64,000 nucleotides of DNA from Sulfobacillus thermosulfidooxidans. GTDB lineage: Bacteria > Bacillota > Sulfobacillia > Sulfobacillales > Sulfobacillaceae. Positions 53,002 to 62,826 of this stretch are shown here, piece by piece. A model generated the notes under the pieces. It saw only the letters and a program-made list of their open reading frames with translations. It was not told where the DNA came from and did no database searches. The position numbers and the translations under genes are program-made. The stretch is taken from NCBI RefSeq assembly GCF_001280565.1, contig NZ_LGRO01000002.1, positions 372,001 to 436,000 of the forward strand. Reading direction: 5' to 3'. The first letter of the stretch is position 1; each line of letters opens with the position of its first letter.

Positions 53002-53586
53002 TTACTTGATGTTTCCGAGTGTACTATGCTGCCATTGATCAATGATTAATTGTCCGTCCCGCACCTCAGCAATTTCTGGCACAGTCGGCAATGCTGCTTC
53101 GTCGCTATCTGGTGCACGACCGATAAAATGGGCTATGCGAATTTGGGTAGGACTCAGTCTAAATGCGGCGACCACCGCATCCTGATTTCCTTCGGCACCG
53201 GCATGAGCTAATCCCCGTAGCCATCCCATCACGATAATATCGCCGCCTGCCGTGATTTCCGCGCCAGGATTGACATCACCCAACACTACTACATTACCGT
53301 AAAATCGTACATGTTGCCCAGATCTTAATGTTTTGCGAATCAACAAGGTTGGATGCCTGCGGGCTTCATCCTCCCAATCCCGCGCATTGCGCCGTTCAAC
53401 ATAATGTTCAATAAAAGGCTTGTCTTGTCCATTGTGCATGCTTCCGCCCCCTAATCCTAATAGAGCGACTCGACCGGAATCGGGCGAAAATTCAGTACGT
53501 TGCTGGCCGTAAATGCTTAACGAAGGAAACGAGCTAGAGTCGCTTGATCTGCCGCCAGAAAGGTTTTGGGATAAACGGCGCGCCAC
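53002..53586 (-). CDS. minC: MinC, C-terminal domain only
   Basis: A 194-aa protein whose second half is the MinC beta-helix: LIRKTLRSGQHVRFYGNVVVLGDVNPGAEITAGGDIIVMGWLRG and HAGAEGNQDAVVAAF. That domain dimerises and binds MinD. The first ~75 residues are Ser/Gly-rich (GGRSSDSSSFPSLS) and do not resemble the MinC N-domain that blocks FtsZ. GTG at 53586 follows AGGAGG; ATG at 53616 is an alternative. Position before minD supports the identity. How it inhibits division without the N-domain is open. Confidence 0.85.
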   Translation of the reverse strand: MARRLSQNLSGGRSSDSSSFPSLSIYGQQRTEFSPDSGRVALLGLGGGSMHNGQDKPFIEHYVERRNARDWEDEARRHPTLLIRKTLRSGQHVRFYGNVVVLGDVNPGAEITAGGDIIVMGWLRGLAHAGAEGNQDAVVAAFRLSPTQIRIAHFIGRAPDSDEAALPTVPEIAEVRDGQLIIDQWQHSTLGNIK

Positions 53587-53939
53587 GGTGCTATCCCTCC
53601 TCTTTTCACTCAGCATCTAACACATTCTCTATTGATGTCTAAACTCCTGCCAATCGTTCGACCCTTATATAGAAGATTTTCTCTTGTTGTTCGGTCAAAA
53701 GTCCTAGTAAAGGGACAAAAACCGACGGCATCATTCACAGATGTCGTCGGTACATGGATAATGTCGTCATGTGTTTGAGAAGTGGATATCCCTGCGCCCT
53801 CTATCTCCCGGTGAAAAATATGGAAAATTTCACATGGGTAAAACTTCCAGACCTTCGACGGTGTTTAAACAAGGTACAGATGCACGGATATTCCTTGTGT
53901 CCTCATTATCTTTTTACGCGATCGGTGTCGGCACCAAGG
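53587..53939. other. Intergenic region between mreD and minC
   Basis: Contains the mreD-end terminator at 53717-53750 and presumably the minC promoter downstream of it. No gene is supported on either strand. Confidence 0.5.
53717..53750 (-). terminator. Terminator of the mreBCD transcript
   Basis: On the minus strand an 11-bp stem, CCGACGACATC / GATGCCGTCGG with one G-U pair and a 7-nt loop, is followed by TTTTTGTCCCTTT. It lies about 190 nt past the mreD stop. Confidence 0.75.
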
Positions 53940-54455
53940 TTATGATGAAAGTGACCGATAACGTGAACGGCGACGGCCCCGTGAACCAAACCCAATAATT
54001 CCCCCTAAAGCCGGGGTAAACAGCATCGAAAACAAAATCCAGACTGGTAAAGGCCGAGAAAACACAAACCATGAAAAATGGTATCCAAACACATACAAAA
54101 GTAACCACTGAAATGGCAGGACCACCACTTGGCTTAACGCCGCAATCAAACCCGGCACAAAGATGGGATCGCGGACTATCTTTTGCTGGACGGTTGCGAC
54201 GGCATAACCCAACAATGCAAAGGTTAGGGCATTTAATCCGATTAACCGTCCCGCCCACAAATCTTGCATAAGTCCTCCCAACAGACCGGCCCACATGCCC
54301 CGTTTGGGCGTTTCATGCAAGGCAATCAGCACCGTCACCGAAAGCACTGCATTAGGCACATAACCGCCTGGAAATATTTGCGGTAATAAGGCAACTTGAA
54401 TCAACAATGCCAGAAGATAAAGGACAAGCCATGTTCCTATCCGCAAACGGTCCAT
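53940..54455 (-). CDS. mreD: Rod shape-determining protein MreD
   Basis: A 171-aa membrane protein of the elongasome with about five spans (LVLYLLALLIQVALLPQIF, ALTFALLGYAVATV). ETPKRGMWAGLLGGLMQDLWAG is the typical conserved loop. Its start overlaps the mreC stop by 1 nt. Confidence 0.9.
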   Translation of the reverse strand: MDRLRIGTWLVLYLLALLIQVALLPQIFPGGYVPNAVLSVTVLIALHETPKRGMWAGLLGGLMQDLWAGRLIGLNALTFALLGYAVATVQQKIVRDPIFVPGLIAALSQVVVLPFQWLLLYVFGYHFSWFVFSRPLPVWILFSMLFTPALGGIIGFGSRGRRRSRYRSLSS

Positions 54456-55324
54456 TAACTATTTCCTCCACCAAATACCGGAGGAATGCTCGCTCCCGAA
54501 GGATGCGATTCCACCACCATCACCGTTTGCAGACGGTTAAAATCAACAGCGGGCTTGATGGTCGCTGTCTCTGTCAACCCATATTGATTGTGTGACACCG
54601 ATACCACTTGCCCAATGAGCAATCCTTTCGGATAATATTGGCTTAAACCTGATGTCGCAATGACATCGCCAGGGAGCACATCGGGTTTACTTGAAAAAAG
54701 TTGGAATTGCAGTAACCCCGTGACGGGATCCTGGCCCAATACCACCCCCGTTGATTGTGAGCGGACATCTAAAGCCCCAATACCGCTTTTCGGATCCAAA
54801 ATCAACATCACGGTTGCCGTACTGGGACCGGCCGATAACACGCGACCGACCACGCCTTGTGGTACAATCACAGCCATTCCCGCATGCACGCCATTGTTCG
54901 TGCCTTGATCAATGACAACCGTGTCAAACCAGCTGTCGGGATTCCTGGCAATAATGCTGGCCGGATCCAGTTTCCAACTTCCCAAGGAATGCTCTAATCC
55001 TAATAGACCCCGTAATTGACCATTTTCCGCAAGAACTTCCGAGAGTTCCAACTTCATACTGTTATACTCCAGCAACTTCCGTTTCAATTCGCGATTTTGT
55101 TGTTGGAGCGTAAAAATGTCCCCTATGGTACTGACTCCTAATCCGGTTTCACGCCCAATAAACGCCATACTGGATTCCGCAGGAGACACGACGGTATTAA
55201 TGATGTTGCTTAACCCGACAACTTTACCGCGTATGCGGGCGGTCAAGCTTAAACTCACCGTGACAACCATGACGACTAACACCGTGATGAGCAACCGTCG
55301 CCAACGGTATATGAATCCGCCCAC
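54455..55324 (-). CDS. mreC: Cell shape protein MreC
   Basis: A 289-aa single-span protein scaffolding wall synthesis outside the membrane. The N-terminal span is RLLITVLVVMVVTVSLSL. A coiled coil follows (LQQQNRELKRKLLEYNSMKLELSEVLAENGQLRGLLGL). The beta-barrel part has VIDQGTNNGVHAGMAVIVPQGVVGRV and VLPGDVIATSGLSQYYPKGLLIGQV. It stands between mreB and mreD. Confidence 0.94.
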   Translation of the reverse strand: MGGFIYRWRRLLITVLVVMVVTVSLSLTARIRGKVVGLSNIINTVVSPAESSMAFIGRETGLGVSTIGDIFTLQQQNRELKRKLLEYNSMKLELSEVLAENGQLRGLLGLEHSLGSWKLDPASIIARNPDSWFDTVVIDQGTNNGVHAGMAVIVPQGVVGRVLSAGPSTATVMLILDPKSGIGALDVRSQSTGVVLGQDPVTGLLQFQLFSSKPDVLPGDVIATSGLSQYYPKGLLIGQVVSVSHNQYGLTETATIKPAVDFNRLQTVMVVESHPSGASIPPVFGGGNS

Positions 55325-55347
55325 TGCGTTACCTCCCCTTCCTCCTC

Positions 55348-56382
55348 TTAGCGTCGATTACGGCGGCGGAGCGCTTCCAGATGGTGCATATCTTCTAGAA
55401 CCATTCCCGTTCCCCGGACAACGGTCAATAGGGGTTCATCTGCTTGATGCACGGGCATTCCTGTTTCCGAGCTCACTAACTTGTCGAAATTGCGCAAGAG
55501 GGAGCCTCCACCTGTCATCACAATGCCCCGATCCATAATGTCCGCAGCGAGTTCCGGTGGTGACTTTTCCAAAGTCGCTTTAATCGCATCCACAATGGTG
55601 TTCACCGTTTCACTTAATGAGCGCTGGATTTCGGTGGAATTAATTTTTAGGGTTTTTGGTAGACCCGTCACCAAGTCCCGTCCACGCACGTCCATAGTTT
55701 CTTCATGATCGGGAGGATACGCGGACCCGATGGTAATCTTAATTTCTTCGGCCGTCCGTTCTCCAATCATCATATTGTATGTCCTTTTAATATGATTGAC
55801 GATAGCATCATCCATCTCATCGCCGGCAACGCGAATCGATTGCGACGTCACAATACCGTCCAAAGAAATAATCGCCACTTCACATGTCCCGCCCCCCACA
55901 TCGACAATCATATTGCCGGTGGGCTCATTGACTGGCAAACCGGCACCGATGGCCGCCGCCATGGGTTCTTCTACGACTAACGCCTCTTTCGCTCCTGCCT
56001 GTACGGCAGCATCCTTAACTGCCCTTTCTTCCACACCTGTGACCCCTGAAGGCACGCCAATTACCACGGTAGGGTGAATCATACGCGAATTATTCGAGGC
56101 TTTTTTGATAAAGTATTTGAGCATCGCCTGGGTCGTATCAAAATCTGCAATAACCCCATCTTTTAAGGGCCGGACAGCACGAATATTACCGGGAGTCCTT
56201 CCCACCATCTGTTTAGCTTCTTGTCCTACCGCAATAATTTCACCAGTCATGGTATCGATGGCCACCACAGATGGTTCTTGCAAAACAATCCCTCGACCCT
56301 TGACATAGACCACCGTGTTGGCCGTTCCTAAATCAATTCCCATGTCTTTTGCAAAAGACCCAAATAAACTTCTTATGGGCAC
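55348..56382 (-). CDS. mreB: Rod shape-determining actin homologue MreB
   Basis: A 344-aa bacterial actin that guides elongation. ATP-binding motifs are [47 protein letters not shown] and [15 protein letters not shown]. The length and all subdomains fit. First gene of mreBCD. Confidence 0.97.
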   Translation of the reverse strand: MPIRSLFGSFAKDMGIDLGTANTVVYVKGRGIVLQEPSVVAIDTMTGEIIAVGQEAKQMVGRTPGNIRAVRPLKDGVIADFDTTQAMLKYFIKKASNNSRMIHPTVVIGVPSGVTGVEERAVKDAAVQAGAKEALVVEEPMAAAIGAGLPVNEPTGNMIVDVGGGTCEVAIISLDGIVTSQSIRVAGDEMDDAIVNHIKRTYNMMIGERTAEEIKITIGSAYPPDHEETMDVRGRDLVTGLPKTLKINSTEIQRSLSETVNTIVDAIKATLEKSPPELAADIMDRGIVMTGGGSLLRNFDKLVSSETGMPVHQADEPLLTVVRGTGMVLEDMHHLEALRRRNRR

Positions 56383-56436
56383 AGAATAATCCTCCCTTTA
56401 GATCCTATAGGTCCTAGATCCCCTAGGTTCAAGCAC

Positions 56437-57111
56437 TTAATTTGTTAGTTCTGTTAGTTGTCCTTGATGGACACTCACATGACGGGATTTTCCCACTATC
56501 ACATGGTCTAATACAGGAATCCCCAATAAATCCCCCGCATCCTCTAACCTTTTGGTTAAAGACCGGTCGGCCCTGGAGGGTGAAGGATCCCCACTAGGAT
56601 GATTGTGTACAACGATAATGGAAGCACAAGACCACCCAACAGCCCGCTTAAAGATTTCGCGTGGAAACACCTCAACGCTATCGAGCCCCCCTCGAAAAAT
56701 GGTTTCGATCGCTAGCACCTGATTTTTGGTGTTTAAAAACAACACACGAAATTCTTCTTGATTGAGTCGAATCATATCTTCCATCAAAATGACAACATCT
56801 TCCGGGCCGGTAATCCGGTTTCCCATTTCTTGACGCCGCACCCGATTCCCAATCTCCAATGCTGCTAATAAAAGAGCCACCTTGGCTTGTCCCAACCCTT
56901 TTATCTGCAGCAATTCTTGAACCTGCCGGCGGCTTAAGGCCTGCCATCCATCTTGCAACAATGATCCACTGAGTTCTAAGACCGATTGGCCCGATGTTCC
57001 GGTTCCAAGGAGCACGGCCAGTAACTCTCGGTCTCCTAATACTTTGGCCCCGTGGCGCATAAGACGCTCCCGGGGACGTTCTTCGCTGGGCAGGTCTTGG
57101 ACCCGGCTCAC
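56437..57111 (-). CDS. radC: RadC/JAMM-domain protein
   Basis: A 224-aa protein with an N-terminal helix-hairpin-helix part (LLQIKGLGQAKVALLLAALE) and a C-terminal JAMM metal-binding motif, VVHNHPSGDPSPSRAD. The family was once linked to DNA repair, but its function is uncertain. Its GTG start overlaps the maf stop by 4 nt. The order maf-radC-mreB is common in Firmicutes. Confidence 0.93.
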   Translation of the reverse strand: MSRVQDLPSEERPRERLMRHGAKVLGDRELLAVLLGTGTSGQSVLELSGSLLQDGWQALSRRQVQELLQIKGLGQAKVALLLAALEIGNRVRRQEMGNRITGPEDVVILMEDMIRLNQEEFRVLFLNTKNQVLAIETIFRGGLDSVEVFPREIFKRAVGWSCASIIVVHNHPSGDPSPSRADRSLTKRLEDAGDLLGIPVLDHVIVGKSRHVSVHQGQLTELTN

Positions 57112-57689
57112 ACCCCACGCTCCTTGTCCCAGTGGGATAACAACTTTTTGACAAGACGAGTGGGTAATCCAATGACGGTTTCCACATCGCCTGTGAGTTC
57201 TTTAATCCACTCCCCAGCCCGGCCTTGAATGGCATAGGCTCCTGCCTTATCCCAGGGTTCCGGACTGGCTAAATACGCATCGATTTCACTGTTAGACAGC
57301 GCCTGAAATGTGATCTCCGTACAGTCCACTTGGACATATCCTCGTTGCGATAGCGGATCCCAAATCGCCACCGCCGTATACACCTGATGACGATGATCCG
57401 ACAGTTGGCGAAGCATATCCTGGGCATGCCCCATCGACCGCGGTTTGCCAAATATCTGTCCGTTATAGGAAACAACGGTGTCCGATCCAATAATGAGACA
57501 CTGAGGATGGCGTGTGCCCACCACGATGGCTTTGTGTGCCGCCAGGCGCCTCACCAAATCATGGGGTGTTTCCGGAGTTCTGGCTGTTTCATCAATGTTT
57601 GCAGCATCAACAATAAATGACAAACCTATTTTCGCCAATAATTCACGGCGTCGTGGTGAGGAAGACGCTAGGACATAACACTGTGCCAT
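57108..57689 (-). CDS. maf: Maf-family nucleoside triphosphate pyrophosphatase
   Basis: A 193-aa house-cleaning enzyme hydrolysing dTTP, UTP or modified nucleotides. Key segments are LASSSPRRRELLAKIGL at the N-terminus, IIGSDTVVSYNGQIFGKPRSM and YAIQGRAGEWIKELTGDVETVIGLP. It overlaps radC by 4 nt and abuts the DUF4321 gene. Confidence 0.95.
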   Translation of the reverse strand: MAQCYVLASSSPRRRELLAKIGLSFIVDAANIDETARTPETPHDLVRRLAAHKAIVVGTRHPQCLIIGSDTVVSYNGQIFGKPRSMGHAQDMLRQLSDHRHQVYTAVAIWDPLSQRGYVQVDCTEITFQALSNSEIDAYLASPEPWDKAGAYAIQGRAGEWIKELTGDVETVIGLPTRLVKKLLSHWDKERGV

Positions 57690-57953
57690 CTAAGCCTTCC
57701 TCCGTTGAAACCACCACAAACCACCTAAAAGACCTATGATTCCGCCAAGATTCAAGTCGAGCCATATTCCCAAATCCAGGCCAAACACTCCCAGATTCAA
57801 CGTCCAAGGACCCGCAGGCGTCCCCAATTCAAAATAGGAGTGACCCAAAGGCGGCCATAACGGCGCAAGAAAGTGCCCCAACAATGAGCCCACTAATCCT
57901 CCAATCAGGACGTAAATCAGTGCAATCCATCCTGAACTTTTTCGACCGTGCAT
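57690..57953 (-). CDS. DUF4321 small membrane protein
   Basis: An 87-aa protein with two or three spans, ALIYVLIGGLVGSLLGHFLAPLWP and LGGIIGLLGGLWWF, and the segment PWTLNLGVFGLDLGIWLDLNLGG typical of the DUF4321 family found next to maf in Firmicutes. Function unknown. The ATG is preceded by CCGGAGGAG. Confidence 0.8.
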   Translation of the reverse strand: MHGRKSSGWIALIYVLIGGLVGSLLGHFLAPLWPPLGHSYFELGTPAGPWTLNLGVFGLDLGIWLDLNLGGIIGLLGGLWWFQRRKA

Positions 57954-58095
57954 GACAAACTCCTCCGGTATCCCGGCATTTCGTGACGCATCGCCTGTTT
58001 CCTCGACAAAAACTTAGGCCTTGTTCAGCATAACATTCGTGAGATACTCACGGCAATCATGGAAAAGATTCCTTCATTGGACAAATTCTCCTGCA

Positions 58096-59349
58096 TTATT
58101 TGACGAGGTTTCCCGCGTGTTTGCGTCGCTGTTGCAGAATATAACTAAGCAGTGCTAACGAGCCTGTCGTTAAAATCGCCTGGTTTTCGGCAGTTCGCTC
58201 AAAAGCCTTTTGCACCGCATCCCATGGGTCCTCAACGAAATCTGCCTCGGGGCAGATGGACAAGAGACTTTTCGGATCTCCTCCCCGTTCGGACGGTACA
58301 CGCGTGAGAATCACATGATGCGCATAGGGCACTAACATCTTTAACATCTCTTCTGCCGGTTTATCGGCCAACGCACTAAACACGATGGTCCATTGGTACT
58401 GTTGGTAAGGTTCCATCTCTAGAGTTTCGAGCACGCCTCGAATTCCATGAGGATTATGTGCTCCATCAATAACCCATAATGGGTGGCGATGAAGTACTTG
58501 AAACCGACCCGGCCATGAAAACCCCGCCCATGCCTGCAATACCCGTGACCAATCGCGGATTAACCCGTCTTGAGCCATGACCTCCACTGCAGCAAAAGCC
58601 GTCGCGACATTTTCTTTTTGATATGCCCCTAAAAGGGGCACAGATAATGGTCCGGCGGGACTCTGCCCAAACACACCCTGTTCGCCCACATTGGGAAACC
58701 ATGATGGTTCCACCACCCTAACCCCCTCGTGTCTCGCCCGCTCCATAATCACGTCACGGGCAGCAGGGTAGGGTTGACGCGCCAATACCACTTGCGATCC
58801 CGGTTTGATTATCCCAGCTTTTTCAAAAGCAATCGCTTCAATCGTGTTACCTAGGCGATCCATATGGTCAAAAGCCACCGGTGTAATCACGGCTAAATAA
58901 GGGGGATCAATAATATTCGTGGCGTCAAGCCGTCCCCCCAGCCCTACTTCCACCACCGCAATATCCACGTTCCAGTGATGAAATGCTAGAAACGCCAATG
59001 CCGTAACCGCTTCAAAAAAGGTGGGAACATCCTGAAGTTTTCGGCCAGCGTGTTCCACTGCTTCACCTAATTGGTCCCATAATGATTCAGGCATAGGTTG
59101 CCGGTTGAGCATCACCCGCTCATTAATATGTCCCATGTCCGGTGAGATGGTTAGGCCGACGCGTAAACCTTGTGACTGCAACGCCTCCGCAATTAATGAA
59201 GCGGTAGATCCCTTCCCATTGGTTCCTGCTACGTGAATGATGGGATAGCCTTTTTGGGGATTATCGAGGGCCTCTAAAAGTTCTCGAATGCGTTCAAGGC
59301 CCGGGCGAATCCGAACACGTTCGAGGTCTTCCCACCAGTTTTCTTTCAC
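58096..59349 (-). CDS. folC: Folylpolyglutamate/dihydrofolate synthase
   Basis: A 417-aa Mur-ligase-type enzyme adding glutamate to folates. The P-loop is VAGTNGKGSTASLI, and the folate region SPDMGHINERVML follows. VVEVGLGGRLDATNII and VIDGAHNPHGI are further signatures. The start overlaps the valS stop by 4 nt; valS-folC is a frequent Firmicute pair. Confidence 0.95.
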   Translation of the reverse strand: MKENWWEDLERVRIRPGLERIRELLEALDNPQKGYPIIHVAGTNGKGSTASLIAEALQSQGLRVGLTISPDMGHINERVMLNRQPMPESLWDQLGEAVEHAGRKLQDVPTFFEAVTALAFLAFHHWNVDIAVVEVGLGGRLDATNIIDPPYLAVITPVAFDHMDRLGNTIEAIAFEKAGIIKPGSQVVLARQPYPAARDVIMERARHEGVRVVEPSWFPNVGEQGVFGQSPAGPLSVPLLGAYQKENVATAFAAVEVMAQDGLIRDWSRVLQAWAGFSWPGRFQVLHRHPLWVIDGAHNPHGIRGVLETLEMEPYQQYQWTIVFSALADKPAEEMLKMLVPYAHHVILTRVPSERGGDPKSLLSICPEADFVEDPWDAVQKAFERTAENQAILTTGSLALLSYILQQRRKHAGNLVK

Positions 59350-61979
59350 TGTAAATCCTCCCAGCGCTCTTTGAGACGGGTAATTCGCGATACGAGTTCT
59401 TCGCGTTGCGCCTTGGCTTTAGCCACGACTTGTTCGGGGGCGCGTTCGAGGAATTTCTGATCGTTCAGTTGCCGCTCGATACGCTCTAATTCTGCTTGTG
59501 TTTGATCCATCATTTTTTTGACTCGAGCCGCTTCCTTTTCTAAATCAACGACCCCTTCCAACAATAATGAGAGACTTCCTCCCAAAGCTACCCCGGTTAG
59601 GGCATGGTGCGGTTTGGAAACCTTCTCACTTTTTACATGCCAGGCAATATCCTGGGCTCGTAACAACTCCCGAATTGCCACCTCTTCCTGCCGCCAATCG
59701 CCAAGAACTGATGCGTTATCCGCTACCGCAAAAAATTGCACCCGTTGTCCCGGAGGGAGATTGACCTCGGCCCGCAGATTGCGTCCGGCACGGATGAGAC
59801 TCTTCACCCGCTCCATTGTCGCTAAAGCCTGCTCGTAGCCCGGTAGTGCCGTCACCTTGGGCCAAGGAGCAATCATGATACTCTCGCCCTGATGTGGAAT
59901 GGATTGCCACAACTCCTCTGTAACAAAGGGCATGAAGGGATGCAGCAGTTTTAGCGATTGTTCCGCAACATAAATTAGTGTGCTTAAGACGTCGTCAGCT
60001 TCCGCCGGATATTCACGGAGACGAATTTTGCTTAACTCAATGTACCAGTCGCAATAATCATCCCAGAGAAAATCATAAATAGCCCGTGCGGCTTGCCCAA
60101 ATTCGAATTCATGCAACCAAGCCGTCATTTTCTCTATGGTTTGATTCAGTTGCTGGACAATCCATACATCTTCGACGTGGTGGGGATTAAGAGGTTTGAG
60201 CACAAAATTCTCTGGCAAATTCATGCGCACATACCGAATCGCATTATAGATCTTATTCGCAAAATGACTCGCTGCTTGCACGCGTTCATCACTGTAGCGC
60301 TGATCATTGCCAGGGGCTGAACTGAGCACTAATGCCATCCGCAGCGCATCTGCTCCATAGCGTTCAATAACGTCCATGGGATCAACACCATTGCCCAACG
60401 ATTTACTCATCTTACGCCCTTGGCTATCTCGTACCAAGCCATGCAGCAACACGGTAGTAAACGGTTTTTGACCAGTAAAATGGATCCCTTGCATGATCAT
60501 CCGTGAGACCCAGAAAAAGATGATGTCATACGCCGTGGACAAGACAGATGTCGGGTAAAAGGTTTTCAAATCCTCCGTCTTCTCGGGCCACCCTAACGTC
60601 GAAAATGGCCATAACGCCGAAGAAAACCACGTGTCTAATACATCTTCGTCTTGGTGCACGGGACCACCACACACATCACAATGATCGGGAGCCTCTCGAG
60701 CCACCATCACGTGATTACAACGATCACAATAATATGCAGGAATGCGGTGTCCCCACCATATTTGCCGGGAAATACACCAATCGCGGATATTTTCCATCCA
60801 GTTCGTATAGATTTTCTCAAACCGCTCCGGCACAAATTTAATGGCCCCCATGCGCACAGCATTCAAGGCGGGTTCGGCTAGCGGTTTAATCTTCACGAAC
60901 CATTGCAAAGACAAGAGGGGTTCAATAACTGTTCCGCATTTCTCGCAATGTCCTACCGAATGAATGAGATCTTCTTGTTTCTCGATCGCGCCCACTTCGC
61001 CGAGATCTTTAATAATACGCTGACGCGCTTCATACCGGTCCAACCCCTGATAAGGGCCAGCTGCCTCGGTCATGTGCCCATCCTCGTCAATCACAGCGAT
61101 TTGCGGCAGCTGATGACGCTCACCCATTTGAAAGTCATTGGGATCATGAGCCGGGGTGACTTTGACCGCTCCCGTTCCGTATTCAGGATCCACATAGGTA
61201 TCGGCGATAATAGGGATAATGCGGCCGATTAAAGGCACCTTGACCTGATGCCCCACCAAATGTTGCCAGCGTGCATCATCCGGATGGACCGCAATCGCCG
61301 TATCTCCAAGCATGGTTTCGGGCCGGGTGGTCGCGACCACAATGTCTCCTGGTTCATCGACCAACGGATAACGTATAAACGTTAAGGTCCCTTTTTCATC
61401 GTCGTGTTCGACTTCAATGTCTGATAACGCTGTGCGGCATGAAACACACCAATTGGTTATATAATTACCGCGATAAATAAGTCCTTCTTCATAGAGACGG
61501 ACAAATACTTCGGTAACCGCCTTGGAAAGACCCTCATCCATCGTAAATCGTAGTCGGTCCCAATCCACCGAAGCCCCCAATTTTTCTACCTGCCGGAGAA
61601 TCTCTCCGCCGTACTTCTCTTTCCATTGCCAAACCTCTTGAATGAAGGCTTCCCGTCCAATACTGCGCCGGTCAATATTCTGACTCCGCAATAATTCTTC
61701 GACCTTCATTTGGGTGTGGATTCCCGCGTGGTCTGTTCCTGGCAGCCATAACGTATTGTCCCCTAGCATCCGGTGAAAGCGAATCAGAATATCTTGCCAG
61801 GTGTTGTTCAAGGCATGTCCAACGTGCAAAATCCCCGTCACATTGGGAGGTGGCATGACAATGCTAAAGGTAGGAGCTTCGGGATTCATATTCGGTTTAA
61901 AATATCCGTGCTCTTTCCAAAAGCTGTACCACTTTTTTTCTACTTCATGCGGTGAATATTGAGCACTGAGCTCAACCAC
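59346..61979 (-). CDS. valS: Valyl-tRNA synthetase
   Basis: An 877-aa class I synthetase. Motifs in order: PPPNVTGILHVGHALNNT (HIGH), the editing domain (TTRPETMLGDTAIAVHP, GTGAVKVTPAHDPNDF), KMSKS in DSQGRKMSKSLGNG, and a C-terminal tRNA-binding coiled coil (DLEKEAARVKKMMDQTQAELERIERQL). GTG at 61979 was chosen since AAGGAGG lies 8 nt upstream; the frame open to 62066 runs into the leader. Controlled by the T-box at 62146-62390. Confidence 0.96.
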   Translation of the reverse strand: MVELSAQYSPHEVEKKWYSFWKEHGYFKPNMNPEAPTFSIVMPPPNVTGILHVGHALNNTWQDILIRFHRMLGDNTLWLPGTDHAGIHTQMKVEELLRSQNIDRRSIGREAFIQEVWQWKEKYGGEILRQVEKLGASVDWDRLRFTMDEGLSKAVTEVFVRLYEEGLIYRGNYITNWCVSCRTALSDIEVEHDDEKGTLTFIRYPLVDEPGDIVVATTRPETMLGDTAIAVHPDDARWQHLVGHQVKVPLIGRIIPIIADTYVDPEYGTGAVKVTPAHDPNDFQMGERHQLPQIAVIDEDGHMTEAAGPYQGLDRYEARQRIIKDLGEVGAIEKQEDLIHSVGHCEKCGTVIEPLLSLQWFVKIKPLAEPALNAVRMGAIKFVPERFEKIYTNWMENIRDWCISRQIWWGHRIPAYYCDRCNHVMVAREAPDHCDVCGGPVHQDEDVLDTWFSSALWPFSTLGWPEKTEDLKTFYPTSVLSTAYDIIFFWVSRMIMQGIHFTGQKPFTTVLLHGLVRDSQGRKMSKSLGNGVDPMDVIERYGADALRMALVLSSAPGNDQRYSDERVQAASHFANKIYNAIRYVRMNLPENFVLKPLNPHHVEDVWIVQQLNQTIEKMTAWLHEFEFGQAARAIYDFLWDDYCDWYIELSKIRLREYPAEADDVLSTLIYVAEQSLKLLHPFMPFVTEELWQSIPHQGESIMIAPWPKVTALPGYEQALATMERVKSLIRAGRNLRAEVNLPPGQRVQFFAVADNASVLGDWRQEEVAIRELLRAQDIAWHVKSEKVSKPHHALTGVALGGSLSLLLEGVVDLEKEAARVKKMMDQTQAELERIERQLNDQKFLERAPEQVVAKAKAQREELVSRITRLKERWEDLQ

Positions 61980-62145
61980 GCGAAATTCCTCCTTTGATTC
62001 TGATCCTTTGATCCTCTGAGCATGCCTACAACGCTGATAGCACGAGAAAACCTCGTCAAACGCCATTGTCCAAAAGACGGCTATATCGTCTCAAATGCCC
62101 ATGAAAATTTCATGCGAAATGTGTTCAAAATTTTTCACGATCACC

Positions 62146-62390
62146 AAAAAGAGACCCTCTTCGCTAAGGGCGAAAAGAGTCTCTTTCGCGGTACCACCTT
62201 AATTCGCCCTAAAATCTTTAGGGCCTCCTTTTGCGATAACGGGCAAAACCGTTTTAGATTGCCAAGGCTAACCTTGACTCACTAAAACACCTCGGGGTCC
62301 ACCTGCAAGTCATCACGCACGAAGATTTCACCAAATTACTTCGCTCTCTACGCGTTTGTGTCCCGCTTCTTCCCGTCATCGGCAAAAGAT
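62146..62390 (-). promoter_or_regulatory. T-box riboswitch leader of valS
   Basis: On the minus strand the T-box core GGTGGTACCGCG lies at about 62198-62187. A strong terminator hairpin follows (AGAGAC... GTCTCT with TTTTTGG, 62146-62187). Further upstream are paired segments, including CCCTAAAGATTTTAGGG. The specifier codon was not identified with confidence. Its 5' end lies almost at the groES stop, so transcription may come from the groES promoter or one inside groES. Confidence 0.85.
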
Positions 62391-62394
62391 ATGA

Positions 62395-62661
62395 TTAATC
62401 TTCCACGACAGCCAGAATATCGTCAGTCGACAGAATGAGGTGTTCCTCATTGCCAATCTTGATTTCGGTGCCGGCAAATTTGGCAAATAAGACCCGCTGG
62501 CCTTCCTTTACCTTAATGTCTTCACCATCGCCGACTGCTACGATAAGACCGGTCTGGGGTTTATCTTTGGCAGTATCGGGTATGTAAATACCACTCTGAG
62601 TCCGTTCCTGTTCCTCCACCAGTTTTACCAGAACGCGGTCCCCTAACGGCTTGACCTGCAT
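62395..62661 (-). CDS. groES: Co-chaperonin GroES
   Basis: An 88-aa lid of the GroEL folding chamber. MQVKPLGDRVLVKLVEEQERTQSG, the mobile loop and the C-terminal LILSTDDILAVVED are typical. AAGGGGGAT precedes the ATG at 62661. Unusually, no groEL follows; the next gene is valS. A promoter lies at 62720-62747, and no CIRCE element was seen. Confidence 0.94.
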   Translation of the reverse strand: MQVKPLGDRVLVKLVEEQERTQSGIYIPDTAKDKPQTGLIVAVGDGEDIKVKEGQRVLFAKFAGTEIKIGNEEHLILSTDDILAVVED

Positions 62662-62719
62662 TGGAAATATCCCCCTTGGATGGTGTATCTGATGTTCCAC
62701 AAAAATCGTGGCATCTAAC

Positions 62720-62747
62720 ATTATATCGTACAGCCTAAGCGTGTCAA
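62720..62747 (-). promoter_or_regulatory. Sigma-A promoter of groES
   Basis: On the minus strand TTGACA (62747-62742) and TATAAT (62725-62720), both consensus, are separated by 16 bp. About 60 nt of leader precede groES. Confidence 0.8.
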
Positions 62748-62826
62748 TGAACCAACCCGGGCTGGTCTCAAACCTGTCCTCTATGCATAGTGTGGATTGA
62801 TATCCATCGCTGAGGAGGATGCTGTG

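Noticed and set aside
53754-53998. Short plus-strand frames between minC and mreD
   Set aside because: No conserved features; they overlap the mreD 3' end.
62662-62800. CIRCE operator upstream of groES
   Set aside because: No TTAGCACTC inverted repeat is present.
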